DNA of 64,000 nucleotides from Bacteroidota bacterium (GCA_041658205.1 JBBAAO010000004.1:22623-86622); one strand, 5' to 3'. Positions 7,959-16,545 are shown, numbered from the stretch's first letter. Numbers and translations are program-made. The notes: a model not told the origin generated them from the letters alone.

Positions 7959-8342
7959 TTATTTCTTTTTACGTTTCTTCCACAATTTATATTTTTTAAT
8001 GTCTTCACCAATCGATTTTAATACCCACATTATTACAGCGGCATCATCAATTAAACCACCAGGTAAAAAATCTGGAATTAAATCTATTGGCGTAATCAAA
8101 TACACCAATGCGACTATAATTAGTATTAAAGTCTTTGTTGGTATTGTCGTGTATTTACCCGAATACCACGCCTTCAGTATTTCCAGTAACAATTTTAAAT
8201 CTTTGAGAAAAGATTTCACTTCAATCGGATATTTTTGTGTGTAACTACCAACGGCTGCCAAAAGTCTTTTAATCTTTTTAGGATTTGAAAGATAATCAGT
8301 CGCTTGTTTATAATACCTTGTTAATCCTGTTGGTTTCGCCAT
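7959..8342 (-). CDS. YkvA/DUF1232 membrane protein
   Basis: This 127-aa protein carries the DUF1232 signature ALVYLITPIDLIPDFLPGGLIDDAAVI (about 81-107), a conserved membrane-associated motif of YkvA-like proteins. A helical N-terminal half and a lysine-rich tail (KKYKLWKKRKKK) flank it. The family is widespread and its biochemical role is not established. The ATG at 8342 is chosen because AAAGAAG lies just upstream; longer readings would run into the attC on the right. Confidence 0.9.
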   Translation of the reverse strand: MAKPTGLTRYYKQATDYLSNPKKIKRLLAAVGSYTQKYPIEVKSFLKDLKLLLEILKAWYSGKYTTIPTKTLILIIVALVYLITPIDLIPDFLPGGLIDDAAVIMWVLKSIGEDIKKYKLWKKRKKK

Positions 8343-8381
8343 AACTACTTCTTTAAATAAAATGAAATACCTGTTACTGCC

Positions 8382-8546
8382 ACCTAACGGACTGGAGCTA
8401 AGCTGCGTGGCGATGTTGTACCGCGGACGCAACGTTGATTAATTTTCCGATCACTATCGATGACGTATGTTGTGTTGAACTTTTTCAACTTTGAATAACA
8501 AATTTGCGGCCGCGATCGCCACGTCGGCTTGAGCGACTGGTTAGAA
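8382..8546 (-). repeat. attC 12
   Basis: GCT/GGC arms (one wobble mismatch), ggcgatg/gatcgcc stem, gcggacgcaacg/ttgcggccgc inner stem. R' acctaac, R'' gttagaa. Confidence 0.95.
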
Positions 8547-8580
8547 CACACGCGGTAGAATATTAGATTAACAAATCTTC

Positions 8581-9051
8581 TTACCGGATTTCCCACGGTT
8601 TCCCATTAATTTGGAGTGGATACTTTAAATACAAACCTATTTCTTTAATACTTGATTTTTCTTTTCGTGAGGTGTACTCATAATATGGAAATAGGTAAAA
8701 TCCTATAAATGGAGTTACGCTCAAACCAATATCTGTTTCTCCATTCTCCAAAATCCAAGTGGGGCCGACAGATAAGCCAACCGATGTTGAAGTAGAGCTA
8801 CCTTGAGCTCCCAAGTGGATTTTCTTTCTACCATTCCAGTAATTGATATCCAAAACAATGCCATATAAAGCACTTTTACTACCTTCTCCTGTAAGACTAA
8901 CTTCGAAACCATATGTGAAACCACCATTTTCAGAGAATATATATCCTAATTTAATCCCGGGATTCAACCATATACGTGATTGTGAAAAAAGTTTATTTGA
9001 ATTGAAAAACATCGTTGTAATAAAAATAAAGAAGATGGATATAAGTTTCAT
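8581..9051 (-). CDS. Exported outer-membrane barrel-like protein
   Basis: A 156-aa protein with a signal peptide (MKLISIFFIFITTMFFNSNKLFSQ). Strand-like repeats follow with aromatic and glycine residues (PGIKLGYIFSENGGFTYGFEVSL, GLSVGPTWILENGETDIGLSVTPFIGFYLF). This suggests a small outer-membrane barrel of about eight strands. It ends GKPWEIR rather than in a terminal aromatic residue, so membrane insertion is less certain than for the gene at 6622. Confidence 0.82.
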   Translation of the reverse strand: MKLISIFFIFITTMFFNSNKLFSQSRIWLNPGIKLGYIFSENGGFTYGFEVSLTGEGSKSALYGIVLDINYWNGRKKIHLGAQGSSTSTSVGLSVGPTWILENGETDIGLSVTPFIGFYLFPYYEYTSRKEKSSIKEIGLYLKYPLQINGKPWEIR

Positions 9052-9100
9052 CTTATCCTCACGATCAATGCAAACAACTACGAATTAAATATTTCGTGTG

Positions 9101-9265
9101 TTCTAACGGACTGGAGCTAACCTGCGTGGTAACGTTTTTACGCGGACGCAAGCTTGATTGATTAATTTAAAACCATTTCTGTCGTATGTTGTGCTTAGAT
9201 ATTTCAACATTGAATACAAAAATTGCGGCCGCGGTTACCACGTCAGGTTGAGCGACTGGTTAGGC
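9101..9265 (-). repeat. attC 13, class B
   Basis: CCT/AGG with acgcggacgca. The half-site R' is the unusual ttctaac, matching the gttagaa of the same cassette. R'' gttaggc. Confidence 0.96.
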
Positions 9266-9273
9266 AGCGCGTA

Positions 9274-9789
9274 TTAAGTATGATCCTCGATTTCGACTGA
9301 TAGATTAAGTATGCGATAAATAGCATCCATTAATTGCATGGCATCATTATGAACTTTCTTGATTGAATTGAACCCGCAGGAATAAATGGTAATTGAATCT
9401 CCATCTGTTAATAATACCTTCATCTTGCCAGTGAATGTGTAGTAATTAATCGCAGATATAGAGAATACTACATTACTTATCGATTCCTTATCAATAGTTG
9501 TATTAGAAGAATACTCCTTAAATATTTCTTTTGTCTCAACAACAATCTGATCATTCTCTATTGTTATAGAGATTGGGGCAGTTTCGTTAAAGGACCAAGT
9601 AACCATGACCATGACAAACATGGAAATGATTGATACAATAATCATGATTTCATGGTAATCAGAAAGAATGAGTCCCCATATCAACCCAGGTATAATTATC
9701 ACGAATCCAATCCACCAGTAGTTTTCGGATTCATCCAAAAGAGCCATGAATTTTGTCTTGGTGTCTTCGTAGACTACATATTTTTGCAT
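9274..9789 (-). CDS. Two-helix membrane protein with PH-like C-terminal domain
   Basis: A 171-aa protein with a short N-terminal stretch and two adjacent membrane helices (about 25-43, WWIGFVIIIPGLIWGLIL, and 48-66). A ~100-residue beta-rich domain follows (ISITIENDQIVVETKEIFKEYSSNTTIDKESISNVVFS...YTFTGKMKVLLTDGDSITIYSCGF) and ends in a helix. This order, two helices then strands and a final helix, is that of bacterial PH-domain membrane proteins. The assignment rests on layout, not on a conserved motif. Confidence 0.8.
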   Translation of the reverse strand: MQKYVVYEDTKTKFMALLDESENYWWIGFVIIIPGLIWGLILSDYHEIMIIVSIISMFVMVMVTWSFNETAPISITIENDQIVVETKEIFKEYSSNTTIDKESISNVVFSISAINYYTFTGKMKVLLTDGDSITIYSCGFNSIKKVHNDAMQLMDAIYRILNLSVEIEDHT

Positions 9790-9820
9790 ATCAATATCTG
9801 TAGAGTGTTTATTTCGCGCT

Positions 9821-9984
9821 GCCTAACGGACTGGAGCTAAGCCGCGTTGTAACGTTCCAGCGCGCCGCGATTGATTATTAATTTGCTGATAACTATTTCT
9901 ATCGTAAGTTGTCATTTGAGAACTCAACACTCGCAACTCAAGCGCGGGCGCGGTTACAACGTCGGCTTGAGCGACTGGTTAGCC
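9821..9984 (-). repeat. attC 14, class I
   Basis: GCC/GGC with ttgtaac/gttacaa and ccagcgcg. R' gcctaac, R'' gttagcc. Confidence 0.96.
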
Positions 9985-10209
9985 CGCAATGGAAATTAAA
10001 TCGCAGACTGTTTTGACTTTGTACGACATCTTTAAAGAACACAACTATTTAATTTACAGAAATTGTTGGCGGTTGGTGTAGCCATGTTAAATTGAACAAC
10101 AACTTTTGAATGTTAAAGAACGATTTGTTTCTATTTCTTGTTGCTTAAACAAAACTCGATTTATAAACCTCGCTCGCCCCATATTTTACTTTTGCCGCCA
10201 ACAATTGCG
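9985..10209. mobile_element. Gene-less cassette, family 1 (longer variant)
   Basis: The inner inverted repeat AATTGTTGGCGG/CCGCCAACAATT is displaced towards the middle, about 70 bp from the left end. The outer repeat is GTTAGCCCGCAAT/ATTGCGGGCTAAC. No open frame of note. Confidence 0.83.
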
Positions 10210-10374
10210 GGCTAACGGACTGGAGCTAACCTGCGTGGTAACGTTTTTACGCGGACGCAAGCTTGATTAATTTGCTGATAACTATCGCTACCGTATGTTG
10301 TGTTTAGAAATTTCAACATTGAATACAAAAATTGCGGCCGCGGTTACCACGTCAGGTTGAGCGACTGGTTAGCC
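10210..10374 (-). repeat. attC 15, class B
   Basis: CCT/AGG with acgcggacgca. R' ggctaac, R'' gttagcc. Confidence 0.97.
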
Positions 10375-10381
10375 TGCACAT

Positions 10382-11071
10382 CTATTTTAAATTATAACTT
10401 TTCAATTCCATCACTGCTAATAAATATGGTATTCGTGTTGATGTAGAGAAACCATACGCTTCAATTTTTGCAACACCTTTCTCAGAAACATAAGCAATCT
10501 CATAACCAATTGTGAGTACTGATGGGATATTCATGCTATCAATTCCATATATATTTTTATTGGTAACATATTTATAACAGTTAAATTCTCCAGCTACTAC
10601 GAGAATATTGCTGTTTATCGATTCAATGGTAGTCGTATCATAGGTTGTTTGATTAAATACTGATGGGAATAAATATTTCGAATTTACTGAAGCAGGATAT
10701 TTATAGGTCAACAATAGAGACTCTCTAATAATAGAGCCAGAATCTCTATGTGAGTATACTTCATAATAACCGTCATTTTTTTCAATTGCCAACTTCGATA
10801 TACTATTTGAGGCTTTTGCAGTATCCTCATTAATAATATAGAATTGGTCAGTTGCAATCATTGTATCGCGCAATATCCTTCTATAATAATTATACGATTC
10901 AGTGACATTTCCATTCTTATTATATATCCTAAAATTATAAGTCCATGAATTACCGATTGATAGATTCATCCGTGGTACAGCTGCCGGACCACTTCGAATA
11001 TCTACAACATTTTCTTTACAACTCTGCAAGAACATTACAACAAGTATTGAAACAAAAATCACTTTTTTCAT
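10382..11071 (-). CDS. Lipoprotein, unknown function
   Basis: A 229-aa protein with lipobox FLQSC (Cys18). The mature part begins with a variable linker and then MNLSIGNSWTYNFRIYNKNG. The phrase GNSWTYNF resembles the start of the last domain of the lipoprotein at 2280 (GTSWQFSY) and of the T9SS protein at 19604 (GNEWTFGT). All three may share a surface beta-domain that is widespread in this phylum. No catalytic residues stand out. It is likely anchored to the outer membrane. Confidence 0.85.
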   Translation of the reverse strand: MKKVIFVSILVVMFLQSCKENVVDIRSGPAAVPRMNLSIGNSWTYNFRIYNKNGNVTESYNYYRRILRDTMIATDQFYIINEDTAKASNSISKLAIEKNDGYYEVYSHRDSGSIIRESLLLTYKYPASVNSKYLFPSVFNQTTYDTTTIESINSNILVVAGEFNCYKYVTNKNIYGIDSMNIPSVLTIGYEIAYVSEKGVAKIEAYGFSTSTRIPYLLAVMELKSYNLK

Positions 11072-11095
11072 ATTATTGGAATAGCTGATTGTGCA

Positions 11096-11260
11096 GGCTA
11101 ACGGACTGGAGCTAAGTTGCGTGGTAACGTTTTTACGCGAACGCGACCTTGATTAATTTGCTGATAACTGTTTGAATCGTATGTTGTGCTTAAATATTTC
11201 AACTTGGAATACAAAAATCGCGTTCGCGGTTACCACGTCAACTTGAGCGACTGGTTAGGG
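11096..11260 (-). repeat. attC 16, class A
   Basis: GTT/AAC with acgcgaacgcg. R' ggctaac, R'' gttaggg; the R'' supplies the stop codon of the next gene. Confidence 0.97.
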
Positions 11261-11737
11261 CGCCTTACGATAAAAACGTCCTTGGTACAGAGAATATATT
11301 TCTGTAAAGTTAGCGCTTGTATCATTGGGATCATTATAATTATCAATTGTTATTTCATACGAACCTGGTTCGATTTCTTTTTTAGATTTAATATTCTTTA
11401 TCACTGTTTCTGAATATGGACCATTTCTGTCTATAACCTCGATATTACCTTCCAAATTCAACGATAGTAAATATCCCTCCTGATAAGCATCGGGATAATA
11501 TGAAATAAACACTAAAATTAGATTTTTTGAGATCCGATGATATAGATAATTGTTTATTGGTTTTACCTTATTTGATTTTATGTCAAATAAAGATTTGGCT
11601 TTGCCATATCCTTTCGATTCTAAAAAAATAGATATTTTTTTATCAGTCAGAATCTTAAACCCTATATTTGAGTATCTTTTGGATTGACTTTCCGATATTG
11701 TTAATAAAAAAAGTATGCTAATTACTATTCGTATCAT
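11255..11737 (-). CDS. Exported protein ending inside attC
   Basis: A 160-aa protein with a signal peptide (MIRIVISILFLLTISESQS) and a mature part of mixed strands (NIGFKILTDKKISIFLESKGYGKAKSLFDI...NLILVFISYYPDAYQEGYLLSLNLEGNIEVIDRNG). The stop codon TAA is the reverse complement of the tta in gttaggg, so the attC half-site terminates the reading frame. Family not recognised. Confidence 0.82.
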   Translation of the reverse strand: MIRIVISILFLLTISESQSKRYSNIGFKILTDKKISIFLESKGYGKAKSLFDIKSNKVKPINNYLYHRISKNLILVFISYYPDAYQEGYLLSLNLEGNIEVIDRNGPYSETVIKNIKSKKEIEPGSYEITIDNYNDPNDTSANFTEIYSLYQGRFYRKAP

Positions 11738-11748
11738 ATTTTTAGGCG

Positions 11749-11913
11749 CCCTAACGGACTGGAGCTAACCTGCGTGGTAACGTTTTTACGCGGACGCAAT
11801 GCCGATTAACTCGCCGATTACTAAATATGTTGTATGTTGTGTTTAGAATTTTCAACTTTGAATACAAAAATTGCGGCCGCGGTTACCACGTCAGGTTGAG
11901 CGACTGGTTAGGC
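11749..11913 (-). repeat. attC 17, class B
   Basis: CCT/AGG with acgcggacgca. R' ccctaac, R'' gttaggc. Confidence 0.97.
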
Positions 11914-12026
11914 GCACACATCGAATTCGTGCATTCACGAACTGACCTGCTTTTGCGTGGTGTGTCCCAAACCATCTTTATCTTTATCCTACTCTCTTCA
12001 TCTGTTCTCGTCGCTTGAAATCGGCT

Positions 12027-12614
12027 TCACTCTTTGGGTCGGATGGGTGTCTCCCCTGACGGTTCGTAGTTAGCAATAATAATCCCTGTTGTCGAAACTT
12101 CGGTTCTAACGAGTCTAAAAGTGCTAATTGGCGTACCGGGTCCAAATAGATGTTGGCCACTCCCGATTACTACCGGGAAGGTCAAGATGTAAATCTTGTC
12201 AATCAATCCTTCGACAAGAAGTGGTGGATAGAGTGAAGCGCTGCCTTGGATGAGTAGGTCGCGACCTTCACTTGCCTTTAGTTTCTTTATATCATCTATT
12301 CCGCGAAGTCTGAATGTGTTATCCCAAGCAAAAGTATCTTCTCTGTGCGTCAACACATACTTGTTTGCTTTTGCAATACCTTCGGCGATGACAAAACCTT
12401 TTGTGTGATGTGGCCAATAGCCGGCAAATACATCGTAAGTTTTACGGCCTAAAAGCAGGTCGAAGGGTGCTCCAAATATGCTGTCATAAACTGCCATAGC
12501 CTTGTCATCCCAGAACGCTGGGGACCAGCCCTGCTTAAAGTAGTCAGATGGCGTGTTCGGATCTTGGATAACACCATCCATCGTTTGACGGACTGCGAGA
12601 GTAATCTTTCTCAT
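12027..12614 (-). CDS. Dihydrofolate reductase-like (RibD C-terminal) family protein
   Basis: A 195-aa protein with the RibD-C/DHFR-like NADPH-binding fold. Visible motifs are TLAVRQTMDGVIQDP at the start, FDLLLGRKTYDVFAGYWP (about 51-68), DIKKLKASEGRDLLIQGSASLYPPLLVEGLIDKIYILTFPVVIGSGQHLFG (108-158) and the closing FRLVRTEVSTTGIIIANYEP. Relatives reduce pterin or ribosylamino-pyrimidine substrates; many members, including the short stand-alone type seen here, have no assigned substrate. GGAGAATTGAT precedes the ATG. The cassette looks richer in G+C than its neighbours and has ~110 bp of gene-free sequence at both ends, suggesting recent capture from another genome. Confidence 0.93.
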   Translation of the reverse strand: MRKITLAVRQTMDGVIQDPNTPSDYFKQGWSPAFWDDKAMAVYDSIFGAPFDLLLGRKTYDVFAGYWPHHTKGFVIAEGIAKANKYVLTHREDTFAWDNTFRLRGIDDIKKLKASEGRDLLIQGSASLYPPLLVEGLIDKIYILTFPVVIGSGQHLFGPGTPISTFRLVRTEVSTTGIIIANYEPSGETPIRPKE

Positions 12615-12721
12615 ATCAATTCTCCTAGAATCAATTGTGCGATTTGAATTGGCGCGACGCCGGCATCTGCACTGGCAAGCCCCACACGAACGTGCTTCAA
12701 CAAATCATTCCATCCAGGTGC

Positions 12722-12885
12722 GCCTAACGGACTGGAGCTAACCTGCGTGGTAACGTTTCAGCGCGCCGCGATTGTTTTTTAATTTGCTGATAACTGTTTG
12801 TATCGTAAGTTGTCATTTGAGAACTCAGCACTCAAAACTCAAAGCGCGTCGCGGTTACCACGTCAGGTTGAGCGACTGGTTAGGC
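12722..12885 (-). repeat. attC 18, class C
   Basis: CCT/AGG with tcagcgcgccgcg. R' gcctaac, R'' gttaggc. Confidence 0.96.
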
Positions 12886-12896
12886 AACATGGGAGC

Positions 12897-13190
12897 CTAT
12901 GTTAAATATGTTATGAATTCTTTTACACTTTGGGCAATTATCTCATCCTTCTGGCTTTGATGATCCCAAAATCTAACAGTACCATCGCACACTCTAAGAT
13001 AAAAATTGCCGTTATAATCTACTCCGATTATACACGCTTCTTTCTTCTTCCACCATGATGCCGAAAGAGGTCGCCAATCCTTCTCTCTAATCAATAAAAC
13101 AACATTGAATTGTCGATCCTTTATTATAAAAGTATTTTTGTAATAAAGAGTTAAAATGGCTTTATCAATTATGTCCAATTCATTTTCCAT
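12897..13190 (-). CDS. Hypothetical small soluble protein
   Basis: A 97-aa protein with no signal peptide. The C-terminal half (ACIIGVDYNGNFYLRVCDGTVRFWDHQSQKDEIIAQSVKEFITYL) has the strand-turn-strand-helix pattern and the G.D..G..YL...DG.V.FWDHE-like run seen in SMI1/KNR4 (SUKH) proteins, several of which are toxin immunity proteins. The match is partial and the assignment is weak. The ATG is 5 bp after the gttaggc boundary, so the AGG of the half-site itself sits at Shine-Dalgarno distance. Confidence 0.75.
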   Translation of the reverse strand: MENELDIIDKAILTLYYKNTFIIKDRQFNVVLLIREKDWRPLSASWWKKKEACIIGVDYNGNFYLRVCDGTVRFWDHQSQKDEIIAQSVKEFITYLT

Positions 13191-13193
13191 GTT

Positions 13194-13358
13194 GCCTAAC
13201 GGACTGGAGCTAAGTTGCGTGGTAACGTTTTTACGCGAACGCGACCTTGATTAATTTGCTGAAAACTGTTTCTGTCGTATGTTGTGCTTAAATATTTCAA
13301 CTTTGAATACAAAAATCGCGTTCGCGGTTACCACGTCAACTTGAGCGACTGGTTAGCC
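13194..13358 (-). repeat. attC 19, class A
   Basis: GTT/AAC with acgcgaacgcg. R' gcctaac, R'' gttagcc. Confidence 0.97.
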
Positions 13359-13530
13359 CGCGCAACTATTTTTTTAAACGCTACACTGCTGGCGGTTGGC
13401 GTAAGCCACGTTTAATTGAACAACAATTTTTGAAGGTTAAAGAACTGTTTATTTGTTTTTTTATTTTACAACAAAACTCAAATTGAACTGCAAAACTTGA
13501 GCAACATTTTATTTTGCCGCCAGCAGAGCG
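13359..13530. mobile_element. Gene-less cassette, family 1
   Basis: Inner repeat CTGCTGGCGG/CCGCCAGCAG. The left end is gcccgcgcaac instead of gcccgctaaaac. Confidence 0.88.
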
Positions 13531-13695
13531 GGCTAACGGACTGGAGCTAAGCTGCGTAGCGACGTTTTTACGCGGACGCAACTTTGATTAATTTATTTAA
13601 AACTACCGCTGACGTATGTTGCGTTGAATTTTTACAACTTTGAATAACAAATTTGCGGCCGCGGTCGCTACGTCAGCTTGAGCGACTGGTTAGCC
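13531..13695 (-). repeat. attC 20
   Basis: GCT/AGC arms with the compensated stem tagcgacg/cgtcgcta and inner acgcggacgca/tgcggccgcgg. R' ggctaac, R'' gttagcc. Confidence 0.95.
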
Positions 13696-13929
13696 AGCCT
13701 GACTAAAATATTTTTTAATGACCAACTGAACTTGTTGCACCCCCTCATCGGATAGTATTACCGATTTCGCCTTTGTTTTTGGATCACTGATAAAACCTTT
13801 CGCGTGTAACCTGTCTAAAACATTCCAATCGTACGATTTCCACGATCTTTTTATTTCGCTGTCCTTAAAACTCGTTAGGTGTAACAATGCCAAAACGATT
13901 TCATCTACTTTTGATTCGTCTATATTCAT
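13690..13929 (-). CDS. DUF6429 family protein
   Basis: A 79-aa protein matching the DUF6429 pattern along its whole length: MNIDESKVDEIVLALLHLTSFKD, RSWKSYDWNVLDRLHAKGFISDPKTKAKSVILSDEGV. The helix-strand layout resembles a small winged-helix protein, but no function is known. The ATG at 13929 is preferred over a TTG 12 bp upstream because GGAGGAAG precedes it. The last residues (QAG) and the TAA overlap the attC half-site. Confidence 0.9.
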   Translation of the reverse strand: MNIDESKVDEIVLALLHLTSFKDSEIKRSWKSYDWNVLDRLHAKGFISDPKTKAKSVILSDEGVQQVQLVIKKYFSQAG

Positions 13930-13954
13930 TGCTTCCTCCAAACTTTTTAAGGCT

Positions 13955-14119
13955 GGCTAACGGACTGGAACTAAACTGCGTGCAAACGTTCCAGCGCGGT
14001 GGGTTGTGTTTTAAAATTGCTGATAACTATCGCTGCCATAAGTTGTTATTTGAGAACACAACACTCAAAACTTAAAGCGCGCCGCGGTTTGCACGTCATG
14101 TTTGAGTGACTGGTTAGGC
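13955..14119 (-). repeat. attC 21, class D
   Basis: ACT/ATGTTT with gcaaac. R' ggctaac, R'' gttaggc. Confidence 0.96.
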
Positions 14120-14125
14120 GGCAAA

Positions 14126-14398
14126 TTATAAGGTTGGCGCAATTACCGCCATTGCTTCTGCCGAAGTTCTAACCGGAATTATCTCGAATCCCACTATATC
14201 CTTCCATTGGTCGGTCCATTTTGAAAACAGTGCATAATCTTCCGTTTCGATCAATTGAAAACATTTCGTGAATTCTAAATCAACCCAACTTGATACATAA
14301 TTCAATCCCTCCGGTAACATCCTTCCTCGTTCTTTCGATCGTTGGTAAACAGCTTTTGCGCCAACCGTTTTGAATTTTTCGTAAACCATATATAACAT
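14126..14398 (-). CDS. DUF3303 family protein
   Basis: A 90-aa protein matching DUF3303 end to end: MLYMVYEKFK, AVYQRSKERGRMLPEGLNYVSSWVD, KCFQLIETEDYALFSKWTDQWKDIVGFEIIPVRTSAEA. The family has a ferredoxin-like alpha-beta pattern related to small monooxygenase/EthD-like barrels; no activity has been assigned. It is soluble and complete. The family is common in soil and aquatic bacteria, so horizontal arrival is plausible. Confidence 0.9.
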   Translation of the reverse strand: MLYMVYEKFKTVGAKAVYQRSKERGRMLPEGLNYVSSWVDLEFTKCFQLIETEDYALFSKWTDQWKDIVGFEIIPVRTSAEAMAVIAPTL

Positions 14399-14429
14399 TG
14401 TTCACCTTCGTAGAATATTTTTATTTGCC

Positions 14430-14594
14430 GCCTAACGGACTGGAACTAAACTGCGTGCAAACGTTCCAGCGCGCTGGATTGTGTTTTTAAATTGCTGACA
14501 ACTATCGCTGTCATAAGTTGTCATTTGAGAACTCAACACTTAATATTCAAAGCGCGTCGCGGTTTGCACGTCATGTTTGAGTGACTGGTTAGCC
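14430..14594 (-). repeat. attC 22, class D
   Basis: ACT/ATGTTT with gcaaac. R' gcctaac, R'' gttagcc. Confidence 0.96.
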
Positions 14595-14768
14595 CGCTAA
14601 AACTATTTTTTGAAACGCTACACTGCTGGCGGCTGGCGTAAGCCACGTTGAATTGAACAACAACTTTTGAATGTTAAAGAGTGTTTATTTGCTTTTATTG
14701 ATTTTACAACAAATCTCAAATTGAACTACACAACTTGAGCAACATTTTATTTTGCCGCCAGCAGAGCG
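14595..14768. mobile_element. Gene-less cassette, family 1 (first of a tandem pair)
   Basis: CTGCTGGCGGC at 14623-14633 is the exact complement of GCCGCCAGCAG at 14754-14764. The outer repeat is GTTAGCCCGCT/AGCGGGCTAAC. A short inner hairpin GGCT-ggcgta-AGCC follows the left arm. Confidence 0.9.
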
Positions 14769-14933
14769 GGCTAACGGACTGGAACTAAACTGCGTGCAAA
14801 CGTTCCAGCGCGTTGGATAATGTTTTTATATTGCTGATAACAGTTCGTATCGTAAGTTGTCGATTGAGGACACAACACTCAAAACTTAAAGCGCGTCGCG
14901 GTTTGCACGTCATGTTTGAGTGACTGGTTAGCC
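14769..14933 (-). repeat. attC 23, class D
   Basis: ACT/ATGTTT; the middle reads attgaggacacaacac. R' ggctaac, R'' gttagcc. Confidence 0.96.
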
Positions 14934-15108
14934 CGCTAAAACTAATTTTTTGAAACGCTACACTGCTGGCGGCTGGCGTAAGCCACATTTAATTAAACAA
15001 CAATTTTTGAATGTTAAAGAACTGTTTATTTGTTTTTTTGATTTTGCAACAAATCTCAAATTGAATTACAAAACTTGAGCAACATTTTAATTTGCCGCCA
15101 GCAGAGCG
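14934..15108. mobile_element. Gene-less cassette, family 1 (second of the pair)
   Basis: Same arms as its neighbour but with differences shared with the copy at 35332 (ccacatttaattaaacaac, gattttgcaac), so it is not a simple duplicate of the adjacent one. Confidence 0.9.
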
Positions 15109-15273
15109 GGCTAACGGACTGGAGCTAAGCTGCGTTGCAACGTTCCAGCGCGTTGGATTAAAAGTTTAAAATAAAAATGTGCTTTCGTATCGTAAGCTGT
15201 ATTTAGAAATCTCAACACTCAAAAACTTTTGCGCGGCGGCGGTTGCAACGTCTGCTTGAGCGACTGGTTAGCC
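15109..15273 (-). repeat. attC 24
   Basis: GCT arm against tctgcttgag, gcaac stem, ccagcgcg. R' ggctaac, R'' gttagcc. Confidence 0.95.
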
Positions 15274-15291
15274 CGCTGGACATTAAATCTA

Positions 15292-15558
15292 TTAAAAACA
15301 ACCTGCCTGTTTTAACACATCAATTAACTTCCATATTGGTAAATCTAATGAAATATCTAACTTCATTTTGAAATGAGTTTCAAGTGAATTTCGTAATTCT
15401 TGTTCGCTGTACCCAAATACATCATATACTGTTGCTTTGTCAGAAACAAAGTACGGTTGATATTGGGAGTCTGGTTCAATAACATTGATTAGAATATCTA
15501 GTTCTCGTTTACGCTTGAGAGTCTCCGTTTGATCTTCATATGTATATTTTTCGTTCAT
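15292..15558 (-). CDS. Hypothetical small protein
   Basis: An 88-aa soluble protein without a known family. The N-terminal third is a charged helix (EKYTYEDQTETLKRKRELDILINVIEP). The rest, DVFGYSEQELRNSLETHFKMKLDISLDLPIWKLIDVLKQAG, forms helices spaced as in small carrier or adaptor domains, but there is no phosphopantetheine serine motif. Complete with an ATG at 15558. Confidence 0.75.
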   Translation of the reverse strand: MNEKYTYEDQTETLKRKRELDILINVIEPDSQYQPYFVSDKATVYDVFGYSEQELRNSLETHFKMKLDISLDLPIWKLIDVLKQAGCF

Positions 15559-15573
15559 CGTTCTTTGCCAGCG

Positions 15574-15738
15574 GGCTAACGGACTGGAGCTAAGTTGCGT
15601 GGTAACGTTTTTACGCGAACGCGACCTTGATTAATTTACTGATAACTACCGCTACCGTATGTTGTGTTTAGAAATTTCAACGTTGAATACAAAATTCGCG
15701 TTCGCGGTTACCACGTCAACTTGAGCGACTGGTTAGGC
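15574..15738 (-). repeat. attC 25, class A
   Basis: GTT/AAC with acgcgaacgcg. R' ggctaac, R'' gttaggc. Confidence 0.97.
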
Positions 15739-15745
15739 GGCACAA

Positions 15746-16510
15746 TTACTTTCTAGAAAATAATTCTCCATCTGCATCAAGCGCACCTACTCCCGCAAAC
15801 ATTAAAGTATCCTGGCCATTAAATTCTACTGCACTATTCCAAGTATTAGTATTTGAGAATATTCTAAACATTACAAGACCACTATCAGGATACGATGGCC
15901 AACGTTTATCCCTTCGAATTGAGAATACTCCCTTTTGAAAAACAGTATCCCTTTTATAAATTTCAAACGTACTATCACGATAATAAATATGTTTTACTGT
16001 ATACCCTACACTCTTTGGTGTTATGACGGATCCACCACCATAGCTCGCAATCCAATCCCAAATACCAAATATTAAATCTTTGCGTTGCTGTTGGTGTACA
16101 GATGTTATCGATACAGATAGAATGCCGGTAAAATTATTAGAGCGAAATCGAATAGATTTTATCGAACCAGAAAGTGATCTATCAATTATAATAGATTTAG
16201 TGCCGGAAATAGTATCTTCTCGAAGTATTACACTCTTTGAATCATAAAGTGAAATAATTACTCTACCATTTGCATAACTGACTGAGGAAACATTAATAAT
16301 GATACTATCAGTACTGAATGATACTATGTGTATTGTATCTTTAGTATAATCAACTCCATTAACCACGTTCAAATAATAACCAGGAAGATTTACTGTAGTT
16401 ATAGACGTCGTAGGAGATGCGATATTCACCTGTTGAATTATCGTAGATTTTTCATCGCAACCAAAAATGATCATTGCAAATAATATTCCAACAAAAATAA
16501 TCTTCTTCAT
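15746..16510 (-). CDS. Lipoprotein with lipocalin-like C-terminal region
   Basis: A 254-aa protein with lipobox IIFGC (Cys18). Residues 25-140 form a beta-rich domain (INLPGYYLNVVNG-like strands, IIINVSSVSYANGRVIISLYD). From about 145 it reads DLIFGIWDWIASYGGGSVITPKSVGYTVKHIYYRDSTFEIYKRDTVFQKGVFSIRRDKRW. This G.W.W..S.GG........G....... F pattern is seen in small lipocalin-like lipoproteins of Bacteroidota. Probably on the outer membrane; ligand unknown. Confidence 0.84.
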   Translation of the reverse strand: MKKIIFVGILFAMIIFGCDEKSTIIQQVNIASPTTSITTVNLPGYYLNVVNGVDYTKDTIHIVSFSTDSIIINVSSVSYANGRVIISLYDSKSVILREDTISGTKSIIIDRSLSGSIKSIRFRSNNFTGILSVSITSVHQQQRKDLIFGIWDWIASYGGGSVITPKSVGYTVKHIYYRDSTFEIYKRDTVFQKGVFSIRRDKRWPSYPDSGLVMFRIFSNTNTWNSAVEFNGQDTLMFAGVGALDADGELFSRK

Positions 16511-16545
16511 ATTGAATTGTAATTGGTAGATACTTATTTTGTGCC

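Noticed and set aside
13359..13530. Family 1 elements as miniature insertion sequences (MITEs)
   Set aside because: Their outer repeats coincide exactly with the attC half-sites and no target duplications occur; they occupy whole cassettes and never interrupt a gene or an attC.
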